Assembly (NCBI GenBank): GCA_905220665.1
Contig: CAJNAR010000182.1
Coordinates: forward strand, 109,748 to 173,747
Origin: Albugo candida
Taxonomy: Eukaryota; Oomycota; Peronosporomycetes; Albuginales; Albuginaceae
Reading direction: 5' to 3'
Length of the DNA stretch: 64,000 nt
The notes under the pieces were generated by a model, which was not told the origin of the DNA, ran no database searches, and was given only the letters and a program-made list of their open reading frames with translations. The translations under genes and the position numbers were made by a program. Of this stretch, positions 1 through 11,478 are shown one piece after another (the stretch's first letter is position 1; the number at the start of each line of letters is the position of its first letter).

Positions 1-5
1 TTGGA

Positions 6-763
6 GTGCCGTTTAACCAATGGGGTTTTCGTTTCTTGCGGCAGCTATCCCACGCTCAGCAAGCGTCCGGTGGAATTTGGAGTGAGGAGGTGAAGCTGGA
101 CTGCCTAGGACGGCATCTGAGCGGAAAAGCGCTCAGTTATTACGAGCAGCAAGTCCCTCAATGGATGACTCAGTGCTCTAGCGTTGAAGAAGTGATGGAC
201 CGGATCAACGAAGCATTCCGGCCCAACATCACCAGGACACAGACAACACGCCTTTTTACGGCCAAAAAACCGACTGGACGTTCTTGGAGTGAGCATTTTT
301 TGTTCTTGTCGACACTCAGTGAAGCAATCGGTGAAGCCGATGATATGCTCCTGGAAAGCGTTATCAAGTACTCAAAGCCTGATTTCAAACAAGCTCTGAT
401 GGCCCGTGTCAACACAATGAGAGCAGACAGCAGAAGGCAAGCCGAGGAACTGTTTCACTTTGCCCAGCTTATGGATTCAGAAACCATCAGTGATGCACCA
501 AGAGAGCCAAAGAACTTTCTCGAGACCAAATCGGTGCGATGAGGGAATTCAAGCCGAAGAAGCGAATGAACTGCCACAATTGCGGGAAAAGTAGGCACAT
601 GAAAAAGGATTGCCGGAACCAGAGCTCCTCCAGCAGTGAAGACATCGTTTTGGGAATTGGATGCAACTTGTACTACGCTGGAAATAGCGAAGAAAGTATG
701 GATACTAGACAGCGGATCCAGCAGGCACCTTGTAACGGATGTAAACATGTTACAGCATCGTAA
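6..763 (+). pseudogene. copia Gag with CCHC zinc knuckle (frameshifted)
   Basis: The first frame (6-542) has a retrotransposon Gag-like helical region with several tryptophans in its N-terminal part. It stops at the TGA at 540-542, overlapping the ATG at 539 of the next frame. That frame contains a canonical CX2CX4HX4C knuckle (CHNCGKSRHMKKDC), the nucleic-acid-binding motif of Gag. The N-terminus may begin before the window. In an intact element Gag forms the virus-like particle and packages the RNA; here the frame break separates the particle region from the knuckle. Overlap with the protease frame starts at about 636. Confidence 0.8.
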
Positions 764-1919
764 GGAATGCACCGAATCATGCATACTTCCAAATGGGAAG
801 GAAATGAAGTCGGGGGGCAGGATCGGCAAAGATTACCGCAACAGTCAACGGTTTACCGAGGAATGTTCTATTAAACGATATGCAACATCCGGAACACCTC
901 CCTTGAAATATTGTCTCGCATGGAAAGTTGGAGGCAAAAGAATACAAATTGGCGTATCGAGAAGATGGATCGAGAGTAGTACGACGTACTGCTGATGGTG
1001 CGATCGTGTTCGAAGTAAATATGGTCAAAAACGTTCTCGTTATCGAAACAGAAGGTCGGTAACGCGTATCCAGTGTTATGGATATACTCGCTTCAATTGA
1101 GTCCGTGGATGACGCAAACAAGCAGAAGGGAAGTCTTCTACACTTCCATCAACGATTTGGTCATCTGAACTACGATACTATTGAGCGTATAGCAAAGCTT
1201 CCGGAACCAGGGATCGAGATTGATGACCATCGGCGATTGAAATGCCTTACTTGTGCAGAAGCGAGCAAACAAAGAACAGACAGTCTCGGGAATATACCGG
1301 TATAAACTCACCAACGGAAAGAGTAATATGCAGTGATTTGAAGGGTCCGATCACGCCTCAAGACCGACGTGGATTCGATATTTGGTCAATTTTATCGACT
1401 ACAAGTCGAAGCAATGTCGGGTATTCTTGGCCAAGACTAAGAATGAAGCAGCAACGAAGTTTCAAGACTTCTTGACTTACTTCGAAAAACGATTTGATTG
1501 CAAGATTCATGTTCTACGAACAGATGGCGGCGCTGAGTACAGAAATGGGGACATTTTTTTGCAAAGAAGAGGGAGTGCGAAGACAAATCAGTGAGGCCGA
1601 AAACCAAGCATCGAATGGGAAAGCTGAACGAATGCATAGGACACTCTACAACTTGCTGCGGTCTATGATATTTGGAAACTCTATGGGGTTATATTTTTGG
1701 GGAGATGGCGCTGAATATGCGACATATATCCTTGATAGAAGCCCAACCAGAGCGAATAAAGGAAGACGATCCCCCTTGAAGGTTTTGACTGGGAAGGATA
1801 CAAGTCTTGCTGATGTCGTAACATTCGGCTCACATTGTGCGGTTCGAATGCGAACTGGAAAAAAGTCTCTCGCAAAGCGAAGTGAAGAAGGCATAGTTAG
1901 TTATCGGAAAATGCGATGA
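636..1919 (+). pseudogene. copia protease and integrase remnants (multiple frames)
   Basis: A protease active-site motif, DSGSSRHL, lies near 708-731. A GAG-pre-integrase HHCC zinc-binding segment lies in 1,078-1,305 (HQRFGHLNYDTI, then CLTCAEASKQR). The integrase catalytic core is split across three overlapping frames (1,242-1,475, 1,382-1,594, 1,494-1,919): it shows SDLKGPI, then VLRTDGGAEYRN, then ENQASNGKAERMHRTL, the usual D, D and E neighbourhoods of a copia integrase. The C-terminal GSHCAVR region follows. Frames change at least four times, so this is not a functional protein. Confidence 0.8.
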
Positions 1920-2157
1920 AACCAAAGGATACAAAGTGTATTTACCCAAATCAAGGACTGTCATTATCACTCAGCACATCTCAAATGTGGAGTCAACTAT
2001 GGAAGGCGCAAATAGATTTTGAAATTCAAAGGGGTGTCAACAGGATTTGACAGAGGTAGACGTCAAATCTCATAAGAATTCCAACGTTCAAAGGAAATAA
2101 ATCACAACTGCCACAAGGCCGCAATCGGATCTGATCAAGAAAGATCCAAGAAGTAAG

Positions 2158-3881
2158 ATGGTTACCAGAAATCAAGGAAGGAAAGCTTCGTCTCAAGATA
2201 TAGTGTCAGTGCTGATTGAGCCGGATCCGAAGACGTACAATCAAGCAATGAAGTCAGTAAAGCATGTCGAATGGAAGGAGGCTGCAGACGCAGAACTAGT
2301 CTTACTGGAGGAAAACAGAACATGGACCATCGTACCAAGAACCAACGATATCAAAGCCTTACATACGAAGTGGGTTTTCAAGCAAAAAACGGACGCAAAC
2401 GGCAATCTGGAACGCTTCAAGGCTAGAATAGTTGCCTGCGGGAACGAACAAGTATTCGGGGTCAACTACGACATGACATTTGCAGCAGTCATGGATTTAG
2501 GCACAGCAAAGCTCATACTATCTTTAGCAAGGATTTGGGGAATGCCAGCAAGGTATGGTGACGTACCTAATGCGTACGTGAAGGCTCCAACGGAAGAGAA
2601 CTTGGACCTGTATTTGCACGTGCCTCAAGAAATGAAAATATCGACATCCAAGCTGGATGAACTGGGTGTTACGAGTCGTGATCAGGTGTTACTACGCTTA
2701 CAGAAGAGGCTGCAGGACGGCTATGGAGTCACCTGTTGCATGAGAAGCTTAGCGATGCAGGTTTCAAACAAAGTCTAACAGACTCATGTTTATATTACGA
2801 CCAAGACAAAAAAGGAATTACGGTTTTAGGGGTATATGTCGACGATATACTGATAACGGGGACAAGTTTTTCGAGCATTGAGTCTACATTTGATAGTCTT
2901 TCAAGTCTTTCAATCAAGAATATCGGACCCGTCAGCAAGTTTTTGAGCATGCGACTTCGCTACAGCGATGAAGATGGATACTATTTGGATCAGGAACTGT
3001 CTATATGCGAATTAATAACGAAAGTGGGAATGGATGAAGCGCATCCGGTTCTCACGCCTATCGGTCAGGACTACAGTGATAGTACAACATCAAACTCGGA
3101 CTGCTTGGGGATAAGTTCAGTCAAGAAGCCAACTATCAAGAAGTTACAGTCTTTGGCGGGCAGCCTTTTGTGGATTGCGCGCTGCACGCGTCCAGACATA
3201 AGTTTTGCTGTGCATAAGCTGACGAGACGTACTCATGCACCAACAAAAGCCGATTGGGCGTTAGGTGTCAGAGTGGTGAAGTATCTTCAGGGTACAAAAA
3301 GTCTGAAGCTCTATTTGGGTGGTGAAGTATGCACGAATTCCAGAGAAGTCACTCTGGAAGCTTTTTCGGATGCTGATTACGCACCAGATGATGTAACGAG
3401 AAAGAGCATATCTGGTACAGCATTCACTTTGAATGGAATGACGATCAGCTGGTCATGCAAGAAGCAGCACTCAGTAGCATTATCGACGATAGAAGCAGAG
3501 TTTGTAGCAGCATCGAAGGCATCGCAGGAATTATTCAGCGAGTTAATAGCCAAAGTGAAGGAGCCAATGATCTAGTGGATGGATAACCAGACGGCTATCA
3601 GTCAATTTTTCAACGAAGCTACTTCAATCAAGGCAAAACATATCGACGTCCGACTAAAATTCGTCAGAGCTAACGTGGTCAGAAAAATAATCGCACCTAG
3701 GTACGTACATACGTCGAAGATGATGGCCGACTTGCAGACGAAGGCGTTTTCGACGCCAAGATTTCTTCAGCTAAGGGAGTTATGGCAGTTAAGGGATCGG
3801 ACAATGCAAGTTAAAGGTGACACAACTTCAAGTGCAACCGGAAAGGAAGGAGTGTTGAAAGAACTTAAACATGTGTTCTAG
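2158..3881 (+). pseudogene. copia reverse transcriptase / RNase H (frameshift and stop)
   Basis: The first part (2,158-2,778) carries the RVT_2 opening (W..A...E...L..N.TW) and the YGDVPNAYVKAP segment. After a frame change near 2,720-2,740 the second part (2,736-3,575) contains the catalytic YVDD box and the RNase H region with SDADYAPD and STIEAEFVAAS. An in-frame TAG at 3,573-3,575 interrupts it, and the C-terminal DNQTAI...KHIDVR segment continues in the same frame to 3,881. One frameshift and one nonsense codon therefore disrupt an otherwise well preserved RT/RNase H, suggesting a fairly recent loss of function. Confidence 0.88.
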
Positions 3882-3960
3882 GTTTCTAGTCGGACTTGGA
3901 ACTTAGTTTGAACGATTGGTTAGGATTTTAATTTTCTAAAAAATAAAACCTCAGTTTTGG

Positions 3961-4983
3961 CAAGTTTCCTGGAAGACCGCATCTTCGCTCACCTGCCAAC
4001 ACGAGGGGCCCCATCAGTCCTGTCGGGCTTATCTTAGACGGTAGAGCATCGGTCTGAGCCCACGGAAGCAGAAGCTTGGTTGATATCTGCTTCCCTAGGT
4101 TCGAAGCAAGACTTGAGTGAAATTCACACGGTGAAGGGCTAATGGTACGATAAGTAAGGTAGCTAAAGAATCAGACAGAGAGTGTAGTGAAATTCTGCAA
4201 TAACTTGTTCAGATTTTGGTCACGGGCATAGACTTGCACGAAAATGCTGGTCACGATCTATGCTAGTATACAAATTGAAGTGTGTCTCAGACCCATGAAA
4301 ATGCCTTGCGAGTCGAAGTTGCGATATTGGCGATACCTGGCTTCAGGGTTTCACCATGCGATTGCGCAATAATGGTCGCTGATGCGAGCAAGAGTTCTGG
4401 ACAATAGCAATCAAAGGGCTTACAAAGTACACCCACGTAAACGAGTATCCATGATGGCAGTCGACACGACAGGGTTGATATAACAGCCGTAAATTTGCGT
4501 GGAAACCTTTGAAAGAATTATTACTTTTTTTCGTTGTTGGTGCAATACAAAAAAATTGTAAGCTAATAAGCTTTTTATGCACGACCCAGTTGCATCATCC
4601 ACGATTAGCGTGCTGCTACAGAAACCATCCTTACGTAGAAAAATTGCCGGACAATCTGTTAGAGTATACATAGAACTGATACGAAGCATACAATATTTTG
4701 AAAGATGTAATTATCTAGGTGAGCCAAGCCCGTAGGGGATCGTCACACTAGTTGAGCAACACTATAATTGTTCACGACGATACTAAGAGTTTATAGGATT
4801 AAGGTTACGAAATGAGCAACGAGTCCGTTTCAACTTTTACATGCAACCATTACCGTTAATAATGAAGCGATCATTCTAATGGGAATAAAAGAGATAATGG
4901 AATGCTAAAACTCGTAACTGCAAACATCAGTTACGGAAATAAATACCACACGAACCGGTGGAAATAGAGCAACGCACTGACTT
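3961..4983. other. Intergenic stretch between copia relic and SulP gene
   Basis: No convincing coding sequence is seen. Near 4,025-4,106 is a tRNA-like segment, listed separately. The 200 bases before the SulP start are AT-rich and probably hold its promoter, but no specific element is recognisable. Confidence 0.5.
4025..4106 (+). other. tRNA-like remnant or tRNA-derived SINE head
   Basis: A box-A-like sequence (TTAGACGGTAGAGCATC, about 4,035-4,051) is followed about 45 bases later by a box-B-like GGTTCGAAGC (about 4,097-4,106). The first part resembles the D-arm and anticodon stem of elongator tRNA-Met. The anticodon region is replaced by an unrelated segment with a 7-bp inverted repeat (GAAGCAG...CTGCTTC, about 4,064-4,093), and the acceptor stem cannot be closed. 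It is therefore not a working tRNA. A tRNA pseudogene or the 5' head of a SINE are both possible. Confidence 0.3.
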
Positions 4984-7074
4984 ATGAGTGACAAAAAAAG
5001 CAGCGAGTATTCCCGACTTTCTCATTCGATAAACGAGCCAAAACTGTCTCCGCGCTTATCCACTTCTCCAAGTGAACGTCTTGTTATACAAACGACTCCT
5101 ATCGTAGCTTTGAAGTGCGCTGTCCAGAAAAATATTCATTCTTTTTGGTCTCAGCTTTGGAAGGACACAGCTGGAAAGGGATATCATCGATTGAAAAAAG
5201 CACAAAAAGACATTGTAAAGCCCTCATACCGCTTGGAATGGAGAAATGTCGGCACTGAGTGCTGGTCCAACGTGAACTTTTATCGAAATAACTGGAAATG
5301 CCTCCAACAAGAAATTCTGTGTGGAATTGCTGCGACACTCTTACAAATTCCGGAAACCATAGCATTCAGTTATGTGGCCAACTTGGATCCGCTTATTGGC
5401 TTGCACGCGACGGGAATCCTTGCCATTGTCATAGCTGTGCTTGGGGGTGTTCCTGGAACAATTGCTGGTGCAGCTGGAGCTCTCGCGGTCGTGATGCCTC
5501 AACTTACTGGAAGTTCAGGCGATCTGAGTGAGTATTCGTACTCGGTTCGCGTTTCTCATTTGTACGTGGCTGTTCTACTGGCCGGAATCATGCAATTCTT
5601 CTTTGGCGTGTTCCATTTGTCCAAGTTTTTTTCGATGATTCCAAGAACAGCCCATATTGGTTTTCTAAATGGTTTGGCAATAATGATGCTCAAATCTCAA
5701 TCGACTACTTTCAAAAGATGCAAAAATATCTCTGCAAGCGATGCGAAACGGCTCTTTGCAGAATGTGAAGTAGCTGGTGAGTTGGAATGGATGCACATCA
5801 CTGATTTACACCTGATCACGACGCTATTTACGGTTCTGGCGACCATGTGTATCATGCATTTTTTCCCCAAAATACCAAGAATCGGTTCTCTGGTTCCGCC
5901 AACGCTTGTTGTTGCGATTTTTGGAATAGGTTTTGAATTTGGAATCAATCGTCCGCTGTTCAAGTATGACGTCCGAACAATTGGGGATACCTCTTCAATC
6001 TCCGGTGGCTTTCCTTCCTACCATACCCCACAGCTACACGCGATTCATAACTGGTCTGCAGTGATCTCTTGCGCCGCCAGTCTTGCTGCGATTGGAATTT
6101 TTGAATCGATCATGACACTTCAAGCAATCGTCGATCTTCGAAAATCCCGACTTACCTTGCAGGCTTGTCGTAAAGAATCCATGGCTCAAGGTATTGGAAA
6201 TATTCTTTGCGGCTTTTTCCACGGAATGGGTGGGTGTTCCATGATCGCACAATCAACCGGAAACATTATAAATGGAGCTCAGTACCGATTGTCCGGCTTT
6301 ATGTGTGGTATTACAACCTTCATAATTGTGTGTTTTGCCAGTCCGATCATGGAATTAGTGCCTGTAGCTTGTCTTTCGGGCATTCTATTTGTCATTATTG
6401 CGCATACATTTCACTGGAAATCACTGATTTTGATATTTCACATTCGGCTTTGCGATGGATTTACGATCGTTCTTGTGACTCTTCTCGCCGCCACACTCAA
6501 TTTGGCTGTAGCTGTAATCGCTGGCGTCATTTGGCATTCTCTTGTGAACGGATGGGACTCCGGAAAACAGCTTTCCTGTCGAGAGGAGGACGTTCCTCTG
6601 GATCATTTTTTGAGTCAGATTTCACAAGATGCAGGTGTTGGAGACATTTTGGCGCAAGGAATCAAGGAATCGCTGCCGGCGTTGATCAAGGTGTATCGCT
6701 TGCAAGGCACACTACTTTATTCCTCGGTAATGCGCTTTCGCGGCTTCTTTCACTCGATCTATCAAGATCCAGCGCTTGTGGTTCTGGACATTTCGCATTG
6801 TCATCTCTCTGATTTCTCAGCTACTGCAGCGCTACAGGAAGTGGCAACTCTTTACTATGATCAGCACAAACTTATGTTACTCGTTCATTTTGCTGATATG
6901 GAATCCTTCGACCTCGTGGTTAATAAGGATATCGGTTGGAATGTCCTGCGGACGCATTCAGATATAGTAGAAGCGATACAAATCTATGTCCATCAAGGTC
7001 AAGACGAATATTTAGAAATGAAAAGTCCGCACGCAGGAAGCGAATCTTTCCTTTTGACCGAAAACGCAAAATAG
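4984..7074 (+). CDS. SulP-family (SLC26-type) anion transporter with STAS domain
   Basis: A single uninterrupted frame of 696 residues, starting at an ATG preceded by AT-rich sequence. Residues 1-105 are a hydrophilic, Ser-rich cytosolic N-terminus. From about 110 the SulP membrane domain begins with the family signature (QIPETIAFSYVANLDPLIGL, 121-140), a Gly/Ala-rich segment (about 152-170) and GFLNGLAIMML (226-236). Roughly 10-12 membrane segments run to about residue 530. A cytosolic STAS domain follows at about 560-665. The family moves sulfate, bicarbonate, oxalate, chloride or other anions across plasma or organelle membranes; the substrate cannot be told from sequence. The length is normal for the family and no introns are needed. 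Confidence 0.92.
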   Translation: MSDKKSSEYSRLSHSINEPKLSPRLSTSPSERLVIQTTPIVALKCAVQKNIHSFWSQLWKDTAGKGYHRLKKAQKDIVKPSYRLEWRNVGTECWSNVNFYRNNWKCLQQEILCGIAATLLQIPETIAFSYVANLDPLIGLHATGILAIVIAVLGGVPGTIAGAAGALAVVMPQLTGSSGDLSEYSYSVRVSHLYVAVLLAGIMQFFFGVFHLSKFFSMIPRTAHIGFLNGLAIMMLKSQSTTFKRCKNISASDAKRLFAECEVAGELEWMHITDLHLITTLFTVLATMCIMHFFPKIPRIGSLVPPTLVVAIFGIGFEFGINRPLFKYDVRTIGDTSSISGGFPSYHTPQLHAIHNWSAVISCAASLAAIGIFESIMTLQAIVDLRKSRLTLQACRKESMAQGIGNILCGFFHGMGGCSMIAQSTGNIINGAQYRLSGFMCGITTFIIVCFASPIMELVPVACLSGILFVIIAHTFHWKSLILIFHIRLCDGFTIVLVTLLAATLNLAVAVIAGVIWHSLVNGWDSGKQLSCREEDVPLDHFLSQISQDAGVGDILAQGIKESLPALIKVYRLQGTLLYSSVMRFRGFFHSIYQDPALVVLDISHCHLSDFSATAALQEVATLYYDQHKLMLLVHFADMESFDLVVNKDIGWNVLRTHSDIVEAIQIYVHQGQDEYLEMKSPHAGSESFLLTENAK

Positions 7075-7271
7075 TCGCCCGCTCGGTCGACCACTTTCGA
7101 TTGGCTGAGACAAATGTTTTAATGTCCACTGAAAATATATCTGTGCGTTTATGTCTGACACGCAATTTGCGGTCATCAAGGTAGCCATTTCGTAACGTAT
7201 ATCTTCATCCTTTATTTGTGGCTCAAATTTGGACTTTCCTATCTCCCATCGAACCCCCCTTTCACGCGCCA

Positions 7272-8933
7272 ATGACTGTAACAGACTCGTTCAACACCTT
7301 TGTTTCTCAAACAACGCAAGAGCCTCAACATCTCAATGGAGAAATACTCTTGCGTGGTTTCTTGTATAAACGACCAGAGCAAAATTCACTTCTTTGGAAG
7401 AAACGTTATTGTGTGATCATAAAAAACTCCCTTCAGATCGTTTATTACGAAAACGAAGAGGATTTTGAAAAAGGAAACATTCGTGGTAAAATCCCTTTTG
7501 CCTCAGTGCATAAATGGGATGGAAAACCGAACGGATTTCAATTTTATACTCCTACCAACCAGTGTTATCGCGTGTACACAGATACACCTAAAGAACACGA
7601 AGATTGGGTGTCGATCATGCAAACTCAAATCGATGCGGCGCCAGAGAAGGAAGATGTGGCTTCTATGACGTACGCACGTCCAATCGCGTCGTCACCGACC
7701 TATTCAACAGGGAAAGGTTGTGGACTTACTCGAACAGCTTCCTGGCAAGAGGAGGAGGCCGATATGTCAGCAATGGTGCAGGAGTTAGAGGATCTTCGAT
7801 CAGAGGTTACTACACTTCGTGCCGAATTGGCTTCTTATGAGAAGACTCAGCAGCGGTATAAAATGAAAAGTTTTGCGGGGACCCGACGGGGGAGTATATT
7901 GGAGGATGGTACGGCGGTCAATATTGAACCGCTTGAGATGGAACGGATGCGTGCAATTTTCAATCTTTTCGATACGCAAGGACATGGATACATAAGCGCG
8001 ACTGATTTGATCGATCTCCATTCAAAATTGGGCGAGCCGATTTCGAAAGAAGATGCTGCTGAAGCTATAGCACACATGCAAAAGAACGACGGTCAGATCA
8101 ATTTTGACTCATTCATCAAGTGGTGGAACGAAGATCATTCTGCTCCGAATCAAACGGAAGCAATGAAGAGGTATCAAGCAAAGTTCAAGTTCATCAAAGC
8201 TCGTATTGCAAACCCGGCAATCGGTAATATTGAGACAGTTGCTGTTGGACCTTTTCCGTCTTTCGAGTTCCGTCTGAATTTCTATTACAATGGACCGAAT
8301 GGATCACGTGTACAAATCTCTCCTTGGCACGATATTCCATTATACAATGCGGATGGATCTGTCAACTTTATTTGTGAGATTCCCAAATGGACACGAAAAA
8401 AGATGGAGATCGCCACCGGAGAACCATTCAATCCGATCAAGCAAGATACAAAGAACGGAAAGCTTCGCGAGTATACTTGGGGAGAAATGATGTTCAACTA
8501 CGGTGCATTACCTCAGACATGGGAAGATCCTTCTCACGTTACCGATGGAACGGGCTGCCCAGGTGACAATGATCCTATTGATGTTGTAGAGATCGGGACC
8601 AAGCAATGGCGCACTGGTTCAGTCGTTCAAGTAAAAATTCTTGGGGTTTTGGCGCTTATTGACAGCAACGAAACAGATTGGAAAGTGATTTGTATCAATG
8701 TGGAGGATCACTACGCGTCTAAATTGCACGATGTCTCGGATATTGAGGCTCACATGCCAGGCTGTATCATGGCTATTCACGACTGGTTACGTGATTACAA
8801 GCTTCCGTCGGTCAACAAATACGGCTACGAAGGAAAGTGTATGGGAAGAGATTTTGCTGAATGCGTGGTTGCTGAAACTCATGAATTCTGGAAGCATTTA
8901 ATCGAAGCTCGTGGAGGGCAAGCCACTGTATAA
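7272..8933 (+). CDS. PH domain / EF-hand / inorganic pyrophosphatase fusion protein
   Basis: The ATG at 7,272 is preferred; the frame is open further upstream but without an ATG. The 553-residue product has a PH domain (about 24-122, ending in a Trp at 112 within its C-terminal helix), a short coiled coil (about 165-195), an EF-hand pair (about 225-286) and a family I soluble inorganic pyrophosphatase (about 320-545). The PPase signature DNDPID is at 432-437, and YGALPQTWEDP (410-420) is typical of eukaryotic enzymes. The enzyme hydrolyses pyrophosphate to two phosphates, pulling biosynthetic reactions forward. The first EF loop (DTQGHGYISATD) lacks acidic residues at positions 3 and 5, so calcium binding may be weak. 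The PH domain suggests a membrane or phosphoinositide-linked location, which is inference. Confidence 0.93.
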   Translation: MTVTDSFNTFVSQTTQEPQHLNGEILLRGFLYKRPEQNSLLWKKRYCVIIKNSLQIVYYENEEDFEKGNIRGKIPFASVHKWDGKPNGFQFYTPTNQCYRVYTDTPKEHEDWVSIMQTQIDAAPEKEDVASMTYARPIASSPTYSTGKGCGLTRTASWQEEEADMSAMVQELEDLRSEVTTLRAELASYEKTQQRYKMKSFAGTRRGSILEDGTAVNIEPLEMERMRAIFNLFDTQGHGYISATDLIDLHSKLGEPISKEDAAEAIAHMQKNDGQINFDSFIKWWNEDHSAPNQTEAMKRYQAKFKFIKARIANPAIGNIETVAVGPFPSFEFRLNFYYNGPNGSRVQISPWHDIPLYNADGSVNFICEIPKWTRKKMEIATGEPFNPIKQDTKNGKLREYTWGEMMFNYGALPQTWEDPSHVTDGTGCPGDNDPIDVVEIGTKQWRTGSVVQVKILGVLALIDSNETDWKVICINVEDHYASKLHDVSDIEAHMPGCIMAIHDWLRDYKLPSVNKYGYEGKCMGRDFAECVVAETHEFWKHLIEARGGQATV

Positions 8934-9359
8934 TTTGATACCACAGCTGTCTTGAGAAAAAATCTATGTTTCTACCACTTTGCGTTGCATTTACCATACT
9001 GAGCATCATTTGAATCTGTTGCCACGACTCAAATTAAATTCTAAGCTTGAAGGTTTTGGCTGCTGTATATAGCCGCTAGTATCATTTTCAATGTTACATG
9101 AGCCTTGAAGAAGACAGCATGGTCGGGCTCAGTTAAGAAACCCGCTAGATGATTTATATATTAAAATGACTATGTTACTGCAAGAGAACACTAGAAGTCT
9201 ACGAGTTGAACTTCATCCTCGTTAGTATGACTTCTATCGGTAGTATCTAGGCTGCAAGACATCGGATCAAGCACAAAGAATTAGCAAGTACTTGTCACTT
9301 TCTTTTCGAGTAGAGGAGTCTCAAGTTCGCTATTCGGCACATGCGAAACGAAGAAAAAC
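8934..9359. other. Intergenic stretch downstream of the pyrophosphatase gene
   Basis: No coding sequence is recognised. GGTCGGGCTCAGTTAAG at about 9,120-9,136 resembles the LINE/tRNA-Thr junction at 12,806-12,830 with about 9 bases missing, so the 3' end of the old LINE array may lie here. The match is short and weak. Confidence 0.35.
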
Positions 9360-9839
9360 ACCGTAGTCAGAGAAACGTTGTAAAAGGTCCTCCAGCGTAA
9401 GACAGAAGATAAAATCGTAACCGACTATTTTGTCTGCAATGAACACGACAAGCGACTGTAGAATGCAGTGGTAAAATTGAACGCGTTGACTGGTTGTATG
9501 TAGCACATTTAAATTTAGATGAAGCTATCCTGTGCCATCTGACGTCGCCTAAAAAACCTGTAAGTTGGCTGACTATAATAATACATGTCACGCATTACTA
9601 AAATCGGCTCGGTGAGCTCGGAACGAAGGTTAATTACGTTTTTGTATCAACGTCAAGAGTGTTAAACCCTTACAGTCGTCACACGCATGTGAGCTTTTAA
9701 ATGTTTAATACCCATTTAGCTTCCGTCGTTCTGCTAAAAAGACGATTGTAGCCCACCTTCCTGCGCCAAAAGGATTATGTAATCAAGTTCAGTTTCGCAC
9801 ATGAATCAACGCAACAGACTTGGCTGAGTTCGAGTTGCG

Positions 9840-11478
9840 TCAAAACACCATTTGGTGTCTCTGAAAGCAATCTCGAATTGTCCGCAATGATAATCCAGTT
9901 GCGACAGTCGTGCCATCAATCCAAATGCCATGTTCTTCATGTTGACGAAGTAAATTTCCCAAAGGTTCGATCGTCATCAGAAAAAGTAATGCTAAGAGAG
10001 GATCACCTTGTTTCACTCCACGTTGTGGTGTAATGGACGGTGTGATATTTCCATTAATCATCAACTGCGCCTTTGTGTTATTGTACAAAAGACGAACCCA
10101 ATCGATGAAACTTTTTCCAAAACCCATTTTTTCCAAAACGCGAAACATGTACGTCCAATTGACTCGATCATAAGCTTTCTCAAAGTCGAGAAAAGTCGCA
10201 TAAGCTTCCTCCCCACGATGAGTGACCAAGTCTTGGATGTCGGTCAGATGTCGAATATGGTGATGCATTGACCTTCCTCGCACGAATGCTTTTTGATCTT
10301 GATGGATCAATTTTGGCAAAAAACGTTGCAATCGATACGCCAACACTTTTGAAAGTACTTTCACATCGATGCAAAGCAGTGCGATCGGTCGATAGTTGCC
10401 AGGATCACCTCGTGATCCTTTTTTGTATAAAAGTGTGATTGCTGAGTGACGTTGTGATCGAAGTAAAATTCCTCTTTCCAGCTGATATTCGAACACGATC
10501 TTCAGACACTCGCCAAACGTTTCCGGATCAAGCTGATAAAATGCAGCTGGTAGTCCATCCATACCTGGAGAAGAACTACTCCGCATGTGCTTGATCGCTT
10601 CCGCCATCTCGGTCGTACTTAACCGAGTGGAGAGACGGTCTTGCTCTGCTGAGGCAAGTGAAACTTGAATCGGATCGAGTAACTTTTTTTGCTTTCTATC
10701 ACTTGGAACATTTGAGTCGGTCTCTGAGCTATAAAGAGAGCCCATGACACCACCCCAATGATCTCTGAATTCGTCAATAATCTCCCTCGGGTTCGATGTC
10801 ACTGTACCACATTTTTTGGTAACATTTTCGATCGGCACGCGACGACAAGAACTATCCGGAGGGCGAAAAAAATACTTTGAAGAGTTCTCCATATGCTTCA
10901 CGTGATGGTCGAAGTTTCATCTTGGTTGTATTTCGCATTGTTTTCGACTGAAATTCGAAATTGTTCAAGACTCGATTCGTAAAAGTACCGTGACTCATTG
11001 GTGTCTTGGATGCGATATCGAGCTGCTGCGACTTCCAAAACACGCTGGCTAGACTCAACATCACGTCGGCTATCTTTTGCACCCTTTTTTTCAATGCTTT
11101 GAAGCTGTTGCTTGATTTTAGTCTTCCAACTTTCCCACATTTTGCTGGGATTCGAAGTTGTCCGCAACTGTTCGAGCACCAAATTCGCTTCCAATTTGAT
11201 TGCTTCGACAACTTGAGGATATTCAAATAGTCGTAATGAACATTTCCAATTTCCTCGACCCGGAGATTGAGTTGGATTTGCAAAAGTTACTTTTTGTGCC
11301 AGATGATCTCCCGCATGTGGTGGACGGAAATACTGAAATGTTCTGCATACCATAGCCCTTCCGACATACCGATGTAATCAAGTCGATTCTTGCGCAGTAA
11401 AGGTACAGTAAATATTTCTTCAGTCGGATGTTGGATTCGCCAAGCACCAAGGAAGTCCGAACGAAGGACTGTCATCAC
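9840..11478 (-). pseudogene. LINE copy G ORF2 fragment (late EN and RT)
   Basis: The longest open stretch (10,901 to 9,840, 353 residues) covers the linker and most of the reverse transcriptase: SSSSPGMDGLPAAFYQ, YKKGSRGDPGNYRPIALL, FLDFEKAYDRVNW and GVKQGDPL. It stops just at the catalytic FADD box, where the frame is lost. Two overlapping frames (11,353-10,898 and 11,283-10,852) carry the upstream linker, broken by single-base indels. The end of the EN domain (AWRIQHPTEEIF..., KNRLDYIGMSE) is readable around 11,450-11,360. Protein identity to copies A-E is very high, so this segment is young. Confidence 0.85.

Larger units (their letters stand above)
1..3960 (+). mobile_element. Degenerate Ty1/copia LTR retrotransposon, 5' end outside window
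   Basis: Domains appear in copia order on one strand: Gag, CCHC zinc knuckle, aspartic protease, GAG-pre-integrase HHCC, integrase core, reverse transcriptase, RNase H. Integrase before RT separates copia from gypsy. The reading frame changes several times (near 540, 640-1,080, 1,300, 1,490, 1,920-2,150 and 2,720) and there is an in-frame TAG at 3,573-3,575, so no intact polyprotein exists. The 5' LTR is outside the window, and I could not identify a 3' LTR in 3,882-3,960, although an A-rich stretch lies near 3,938-3,950. The end coordinate is therefore approximate. The element is a relic and unlikely to be mobile. Confidence 0.9.

Noticed and set aside
3882..3960. 3' LTR of the copia element
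   Set aside because: No second copy of the sequence is available in the window and no TG...CA ends with flanking duplication could be found.
9119..9140. GGTCGGGCTCAGTTAAG as a third LINE/tRNA-Thr junction
   Set aside because: The match to 12,806-12,830 requires a 9-bp gap and the flanks do not clearly match LINE ends; too weak to call as a feature.
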